A program made the translations under genes and the position numbers. From Bacillus_BA fengqiuensis (lineage in GTDB: Bacteria > Bacillota > Bacilli > Bacillales > Bacillaceae_H), in the NCBI GenBank assembly GCA_030813035.1, contig JAUSTV010000001.1: 64,000 nucleotides of DNA. One strand, given 5' to 3'. The notes beneath the pieces are model-generated. The model made no database searches. It saw only the letters and a list, made by a program, of their open reading frames with translations, and was not told the origin of the DNA. Every line of letters begins with the position of its first letter. Position 1 is the first letter of the stretch. Positions 59,301-64,000 of this stretch are shown here, piece after piece.

Positions 59301-60668
59301 GTGACCAAAAAGTATGATCTTATCGTCAAGGGCGGTCATGTGGTCTTATCACACGAGGTTCGGGATTTAGATATCGCCGTGCGAGATGGAGTTATTGTTG
59401 CAATGGGAGATGACTTTTCTGATAATGCAGAGAATATACTAGATGCATCCGGTCAATACGTTTTACCCGGAATGATCGATGCCCATGTTCATTTCAATGA
59501 TCCAGGGCGTACCGAATGGGAAGGTTTTTTCCATGGTTCTCGCCTGATGGCTGCAGGCGGGTGTACAACCTATTTAGACATGCCGCTAAATAACATACCA
59601 TCGACGATCAATGCATCTGCCCTTTTCGAAAAAGCACAAAAAGGGAGCGCCGAATCATTTGTAGATTTCGCTTTGTGGGGTGGGTTGGTTCCAGGTAATG
59701 AGGATGACTTGGAAGGCCTGGCAGCACACGGAGTAATTGGCTTTAAAGCATTTCTTTCAAACACGGGAACAGATGAGTTTGATTCGGTCGATGATCTCAC
59801 CTTGTATCGTGGCATGCTAAAGATTGCCACGATGAATAAATTGTTGGCGCTCCACTCGGAAAGCAACCCGATAATCGAGCGTCTGACGGCAGAAAAAAAG
59901 AGTGAGGGATTATGTTCAGTTCGTGATTATGTAGAGTCCCGACCAGTGATTGCGGAAATGGAAGCCATCAGTCGGGCACTTTTGTTTGCCGAGGAGACAG
60001 GTTGCCCGCTTCATTTTGTTCATATAAGCAGCGCGAAATCAGTAAAACTGATTCAAGAAGCGAAGAAAAAGGGTCTGAATGTCACTGTAGAGACTTGCCC
60101 TCACTATTTATTGTTTAATGAAGATGACTTTGAGCGGATTGGGGCTGCAGCGAAATGTGCACCGCCTCTTCGTTCAGAAGAAGAAAGACTTCAATTATGG
60201 GCAACACTGGATGCCGGACAGATTGATTTGATTGCCTCCGATCATTCTCCTTGCCCAACCTCTATGAAATCGGATTTTGAACATGATATGCTTAGATCTT
60301 GGGGCGGTATTTCCGGAGGACAATTTTCGCTGGAATCCATGTTTGATCAAGCATTTATTGAAAGAAACATTCCACTTACGGAAATTGCAAAATGGCTCTC
60401 CACAAATCCCGCGCTTCGTTTTGGATTATATCCGCGCAAAGGCACAATCTCGATCGGAGCAGATGCCGATTTTGCTGTGGTAGATCCTAATCTAGAACAC
60501 ACGATTACAAAAGAAGAGTTATTTTCCAGACATCGGCATAGTCCTTACATTGGACGTAATTTCCGTTGTCGTGTAACCAGTACAGTAAGCCGCGGCAAAA
60601 TCGTTTACAATCTGAACGAAGGAATAATAGGGATTCCAACTGGTCAATGGTTACAGGTAAACAATTGA
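59301..60668 (+). CDS. allB: Allantoinase
   Basis: The 455-aa protein is a cyclic amidohydrolase: DAHVHFNDPGRTEWEGFFHGSRLMAAGGCTT (metal HxH), KAFLSNTGTDEF near the carboxylated Lys, HSES, HISSAKSVKLI and SDHSPCP metal site. The FNDPGRTEWEG version is allantoinase-like rather than dihydroorotase. It hydrolyses allantoin to allantoate. GTG 59301 follows GAGGTGG. It ends the operon before the terminator at 60761. Confidence 0.93.
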   Translation: MTKKYDLIVKGGHVVLSHEVRDLDIAVRDGVIVAMGDDFSDNAENILDASGQYVLPGMIDAHVHFNDPGRTEWEGFFHGSRLMAAGGCTTYLDMPLNNIPSTINASALFEKAQKGSAESFVDFALWGGLVPGNEDDLEGLAAHGVIGFKAFLSNTGTDEFDSVDDLTLYRGMLKIATMNKLLALHSESNPIIERLTAEKKSEGLCSVRDYVESRPVIAEMEAISRALLFAEETGCPLHFVHISSAKSVKLIQEAKKKGLNVTVETCPHYLLFNEDDFERIGAAAKCAPPLRSEEERLQLWATLDAGQIDLIASDHSPCPTSMKSDFEHDMLRSWGGISGGQFSLESMFDQAFIERNIPLTEIAKWLSTNPALRFGLYPRKGTISIGADADFAVVDPNLEHTITKEELFSRHRHSPYIGRNFRCRVTSTVSRGKIVYNLNEGIIGIPTGQWLQVNN

Positions 60669-60760
60669 TTTGTAGTTTGCTGTTCAATGTTTCTAGTGAA
60701 TTATTTTTATGCTAGAACCTGTAATGTTATATAACCTGCGTCTATGGCGTGCTATGGAAC

Positions 60761-60806
60761 AAAAGCTGATTTTTCCTATGCTAAGAAAGGAAAAATCAGC
60801 TTTTTT
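60761..60806 (+). terminator. Terminator of the uric acid operon
   Basis: AAAAGCTGATTTTTCC pairs perfectly with GGAAAAATCAGCTTTT, followed by T residues. The 60807-61059 stretch beyond it has no gene. Confidence 0.88.
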
Positions 60807-61074
60807 CGTTTATTTCGCTATCAACCATCAAAAAATTACGAAGATATATTCCCTTGATAAAAGAGAAAAGAATGGCTGTATAGTCTTAATTTAATGGATA
60901 CTTGATTCCTGACACTACGTTTGTTCGATGTATTACCTCAAGTGATGATTAGAACTGGATTTATTAATTTTTTATCCGAGTAATTTTCTGAATATTTAAA
61001 TTATATATTTCTAATAATAACATGCCTTTATTCACAAATTAGATTCTATATCAAGGAATGTTGGATCTTGAATG

Positions 61075-61269
61075 ACTAATTTTATGGGATGGGAAATTTT
61101 CGGGACGATTGAAGGGGGATGTGGAGAAGGAGAGGTAATCGAGAAGACCTTTCGAATAATTGATACTGGGAGACCTGACAAACATACGGTTGTATTTTAC
61201 GGAGTTGGGAGAATGGTGGAGGTATATTTGAGGTGTTTATTGAACCATTATCCATCAATAAAGGAGTGA
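61075..61269 (+). pseudogene. XdhC/PucA-like xanthine dehydrogenase accessory protein remnant
   Basis: The ORF includes GTIEGGCGEGEVIEKTFRIIDTG, closely like the XdhC GTIGGGCGEAEV block, but it begins mid-domain, and the match continues in another frame near 61215 (GGGIFEVFIEPLS), so a frameshift is present. It ends at the NCS2 permease start. This is a decayed xanthine dehydrogenase maturation gene, consistent with loss of xanthine oxidation upstream of uric acid breakdown. Confidence 0.7.
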
Positions 61270-61275
61270 ATGGCA

Positions 61276-62619
61276 ATGAAAGAAATGCCAAAAAGCCAGC
61301 ACAAAGGCTTTCTTAACTCGTTTTTTGAATTAGATAAGAGGAATACGAATGTCAGGACAGAGATACTTGCTGGAGTAACTACCTTCATCACGATGAGTTA
61401 TATTATTCTAGTAAATCCGCAAATACTGTCTGATGCAGGAATACCTAAAGAAGCCGCTCTAGCTGCAACCATCTTTGCAAGTGTATTTGCCACATTAATT
61501 ATGGCGTTGTGGGCTAATTTCCCTGTGGCAGTAGCACCTGGAATGGGACTGAATGCCTTCTTTGCTTATACCGTTGTTCTTGGTCAAGGTTTAAGCTGGC
61601 AGACGGCATTAGGGGCAGTGTTTATATCGGGGATTGTCTTCTTGTTGCTGACAATTACAGGGATACGGCAAACTATTGTCAATGGTGTTCCGGCAGTCTT
61701 AAAGTCAGCGATTGGAGTAGGAATAGGATTATTTATTGCCTTTATAGGATTTAAAAATGCAGGGTTAGTAATTAGTAGTGATGCTACCTTTGTAGCTCTT
61801 GGTGATTTAACCAAAAAGGGTTCTCTTTTAGCTTTATTTGGACTTATTGTAGCTTCCGTATTAATGGCGAAAAAGGTAAAAGGATCTTTGTTGATTAGTG
61901 TTTTAATAACAACGTTTGCGGCTATGATTGTTGGTTTTATTTCATTCCCTACTAGTATAAGTGATATTTTTTCACTTCAATTACCAAGTATTTCTGATAC
62001 ACTTTTTGCCATGGACCTAAAAGGGGCTATCGCATATGGAGTATTTTCCGTTATCTTTTCTTTTACAATAGTGGAATTATTTGATAATCTTGCAACCTTG
62101 ATTGGCTTATCTAAAAAGGCTGGATTGATGGATGGAAATGGAAAAATCGAAAATTTAGATCGTGCTCTTCAAGCAGATGCTGTTGGTACGATGGCAAGTG
62201 CGGCGCTTGGATGTACAGTTATGAATGCCTATATTGAAAATGCTACAGGTATATCTGAAGGTGGGAAAACTGGTCTTTCTGCCTTAACAGTAGGTGTTTT
62301 ATTCTTGCTTTCTCTACTATTTGCTCCACTTATTTTCCTTATTCCTTCCGTAGCTACAGCACCTATTTTGATAATTGTTGGAGCTTTAATGTTAAGTGAA
62401 ATTAAACAAATTAGCTTTGATGACTACACGGATGTGATCCCAGTATTCTTAACGATTATTTTAATGCCTTTAACTTTTAGTATCGCTCAAGGGCTGGCCT
62501 TCGGATTTCTCTCTTATACGATCTTAAAGCTTTTAACAGGAAAATATAATCAATTACATTGGATCACGTATCTGATTAGTATTGCTTTCATTATTAATTT
62601 TATCATCGGTGGACATTAA
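61276..62619 (+). CDS. NCS2/AzgA-type purine permease
   Basis: The 447-aa protein has about 12-14 membrane segments and AzgA/PbuG motifs: TEILAGVTTFITMSYIILVNPQIL, VAPGMGLNAFFAYTVVLGQG, GVGIGLFIAFIGFKNAGLV, VELFDNLATLIGL and STALGCTV-like ASAALGCTV. It imports hypoxanthine, guanine or adenine by proton symport. AAAGGAG is just upstream; ATG 61276 is used, with ATG 61270 alternative. No purine riboswitch was seen in the leader. It adjoins the purine catabolism operon. Confidence 0.9.
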   Translation: MKEMPKSQHKGFLNSFFELDKRNTNVRTEILAGVTTFITMSYIILVNPQILSDAGIPKEAALAATIFASVFATLIMALWANFPVAVAPGMGLNAFFAYTVVLGQGLSWQTALGAVFISGIVFLLLTITGIRQTIVNGVPAVLKSAIGVGIGLFIAFIGFKNAGLVISSDATFVALGDLTKKGSLLALFGLIVASVLMAKKVKGSLLISVLITTFAAMIVGFISFPTSISDIFSLQLPSISDTLFAMDLKGAIAYGVFSVIFSFTIVELFDNLATLIGLSKKAGLMDGNGKIENLDRALQADAVGTMASAALGCTVMNAYIENATGISEGGKTGLSALTVGVLFLLSLLFAPLIFLIPSVATAPILIIVGALMLSEIKQISFDDYTDVIPVFLTIILMPLTFSIAQGLAFGFLSYTILKLLTGKYNQLHWITYLISIAFIINFIIGGH

Positions 62620-62638
62620 TTATTGTTTTAAGAATTAG

Positions 62639-62672
62639 GACAATGGGACTCTTTGGTTTCATTGTCTTTTTA
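62639..62672 (+). terminator. Terminator of purine permease gene
   Basis: GACAATG pairs with CATTGTC, followed by TTTTT. Confidence 0.7.
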
Positions 62673-62721
62673 TTAAAAGCTCTATATATTCGGATGAAAT
62701 TTATGAAGTAATCATTTTCAG

Positions 62722-62752
62722 GGCGAATTCGCATATGAATTCGTCTTTTTTC
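62722..62752 (+). terminator. Second hairpin terminator in permease-GNAT gap
   Basis: GGCGAATTC (62722-62730) pairs with GAATTCGTC (62737-62745) through a G-U, followed by six T residues. Confidence 0.7.
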
Positions 62753-62822
62753 TTGTAAAATTAACAAAGCGGGTTGCTTGAGCAAGGGATAATGCTTTTA
62801 TAAGAGTTGGGAGGGATTAGGA

Positions 62823-63368
62823 GTGCTTAATGTTGAAATAAGAAGGCCAAGAACCGAGGACATTAAAAAATTACATCAATTTTTTAGAGTAGTTATTATC
62901 GATACCTTTATGAAAGAAGGTATTGGCGAGAAAGTTGAAGATAAAGAAGACGAAATCGAAGGAAAGAAAAAGTACCTCGAAAGTGATTTTAACAGCGATG
63001 GGGAGAAACGATATTTTTTAATTGCTTTGGATGGTGATAAAATTATTGGTTCAATCGAATACGGTCCATCAAGCGAGCTCATAAGTAAATGTACAAACAG
63101 AGCTTTAAATCACCTAGTTGAAGTGGGAACGGTATTTGTTCATCCTGACTTCCAGAGGAAAGGGATAGGGAATTTGCTATTAAATAAAATGTATTTTACT
63201 TTACAGAAAAGGAACATAGAAGAATTTTGTTTAGATAGCGGATATATGAGTGCACAAAAAATCTGGAAAAAGAAATTTGGAGATCCTGCATATTTGTTAA
63301 AGGATTATTGGGGCAAAGGATATGATCATATGATTTGGAGAATCAAGATCAATGATTTATTGAAATAA
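62823..63368 (+). CDS. GNAT-family N-acetyltransferase
   Basis: The 181-aa protein has motif A, TVFVHPDFQRKGIGNLLLNKMYF (about 103-125), and a charged Lys/Glu-rich region (about 33-60). Start GTG 62823 with GGGAGG at 62809. Substrate unknown. It ends 29 bases before a macro-domain gene, perhaps a two-gene unit. Confidence 0.83.
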   Translation: MLNVEIRRPRTEDIKKLHQFFRVVIIDTFMKEGIGEKVEDKEDEIEGKKKYLESDFNSDGEKRYFLIALDGDKIIGSIEYGPSSELISKCTNRALNHLVEVGTVFVHPDFQRKGIGNLLLNKMYFTLQKRNIEEFCLDSGYMSAQKIWKKKFGDPAYLLKDYWGKGYDHMIWRIKINDLLK

Positions 63369-63397
63369 AAATATTTTACAGGGAAGGGAAAGATATC

Positions 63398-64000
63398 ATG
63401 CCATTAGAAATCGTTCGCAGTGATATTACCAAGATGAATGTAGATGCGATAGTCAATGCGGCGAATACAGCACTGAAAATGGGTGGAGGGGTATGCGGTG
63501 CTATATTTCGTACTGCGGGTGCCAGTGAGTTGCAAAAAGCATGTGATAAAATCGGTGGATGCAAGGTTGGAGAAGCCGTTATGACAGATGGGTTTAAGTT
63601 GGATGCAAAATTTATCATTCATACACCAGGACCCATTTGGCAAGGGGGGTCAAATCAAGAAGCAGCTCTGTTAAAGGCAGCTTATTATAACTCTTTGGAA
63701 CTAGCAAAAATTCATCAATGTGAGTCCATCGCTTTTCCATTGATTTCGACTGGCATATATGGTTATCCAAAAGAGGAAGCATTACAAATTGCGGTTTCTA
63801 CCATCAGTTCATTTTTATTAAATCATGACATGCTTGTTTATCTGGTTGTTTTTGATAAGAAATCTTTTGGTTTAAGTAAAAAGTTATTTACATCTATCCG
63901 CGAATATATCGATGAGTATTATGTAGACGAAGTAGAAAACACTTTTAAACGCATTGGAAGAGAAGAACAATATGCAATGGACTCATTGCAAGAAGCCAAA
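63398..64000 (+). CDS. Macro-domain protein (ADP-ribose/O-acetyl-ADP-ribose hydrolase), 3' truncated
   Basis: The frame from ATG 63398 (GGGAAGGGAAAG upstream) is open to the window end (201 codons). It encodes a macro domain: DAIVNAANTALKMGGGVCGAIF (adenosine/ribose-binding loop), AVMTDGFKL, KFIIHTPGPIW and FPLISTGIYGYPKEEA. Such enzymes remove ADP-ribose or O-acetyl groups from ADP-ribose derivatives. After about residue 145 the protein continues with a charged, helical extension beyond the minimal domain. The stop lies outside the window. Confidence 0.88.
   Translation, partial: MPLEIVRSDITKMNVDAIVNAANTALKMGGGVCGAIFRTAGASELQKACDKIGGCKVGEAVMTDGFKLDAKFIIHTPGPIWQGGSNQEAALLKAAYYNSLELAKIHQCESIAFPLISTGIYGYPKEEALQIAVSTISSFLLNHDMLVYLVVFDKKSFGLSKKLFTSIREYIDEYYVDEVENTFKRIGREEQYAMDSLQEAK

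Noticed and set aside
61072..61269. 65-codon ORF as an intact gene
   Set aside because: It covers only part of an XdhC domain, and the match shifts frame.
60807..61275. Guanine/purine riboswitch ahead of the NCS2 permease
   Set aside because: The conserved TATA...TATGG and GTCTCTACC-type core of purine riboswitches is absent.

Overview
The window reads as chromosomal DNA of a low-GC, endospore-forming Bacillaceae member. The evidence is an alpha/beta-type small acid-soluble spore protein gene, the long Bacillus-type SRP RNA, Bacillus-like tRNAs, AGGAGG-type ribosome binding sites, frequent GTG/TTG starts, and Bacillus-style Tat, RNase J, MecA, purine-catabolism and quinone-stress genes. Genus and species cannot be fixed from the sequence. 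There is no rRNA, CRISPR array or prophage. One TnpB-only IS200/IS605-type element is present.

Layout. 1-1370: two small unrecognised genes and an AlkD-like repair protein. 1680-2930: a stable-RNA cluster with tRNA-Leu(TAG), Leu(CAA), Arg(ACG), a likely 6S RNA, SRP RNA, then tRNA-Met, Ser(GGA) and Glu(TTC), preceded by a decayed tRNA. 3259-4077: a small WGxxGxxG surface protein and a spore protein. 4481-10229: a decayed deoR copy, a Tat-exported cytosine-deaminase-like amidohydrolase with its own TatAd/TatCd-type translocase, the TnpB element, and an intact DeoR regulator closely related to the decayed copy. 10466-14706: PsiE-like protein, nitrilase-family hydrolase, GNAT, MecA-like adaptor and Ogt. 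15077-21820: ethanolamine utilisation (EutW/EutV two-component antiterminator, EutABC, permease) with no microcompartment genes. 22354-29463: an aromatic/quinone stress region with an XRE-cupin regulator, DODA-type dioxygenase, DoxX proteins (one intact, two remnants), two paralogous ring-cleaving dioxygenases, a flavin reductase, an MhqN-like nitroreductase and MhqR-like operators. 30033-31089: a DUF2089/SHOCT-like operon. 31202-37407: a HAD protein lacking its nucleophile Asp, an RNase J paralogue, a GmhB-like phosphatase and a convergent Suv3-like RNA helicase. 37875-45916: a complete type II Wadjet (JetABCD) anti-plasmid system. 46163-49944: Rrf2 regulator with nitroreductase and paired operators, SGNH hydrolase, MFS exporter. 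50238-54307: PepSY protein with FixH/YtkA-like lipoprotein, an unknown protein and an LLM oxidoreductase. 54795-62619: uric acid to ureide catabolism (uraD, uricase, HIU hydrolase, allantoate amidohydrolase, second M20 enzyme, allantoinase, NCS2 permease) with an XdhC remnant. 62823-64000: a GNAT enzyme and a macro-domain protein running off the edge.

The most unusual units are the amidohydrolase-TatAd-TatCd module, which has the architecture of Bacillus phoD-tatAd-tatCd but a different cargo; the adjacency of an RNase J paralogue and a Suv3-like helicase; the Wadjet operon; and the repeatedly duplicated and decaying quinone-detoxification cluster, whose operators survive in front of a DoxX pseudogene. 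Nothing here can be declared a wholly new system from sequence alone. The Tat module and the RNase J/helicase neighbourhood are the best candidates for new biology.
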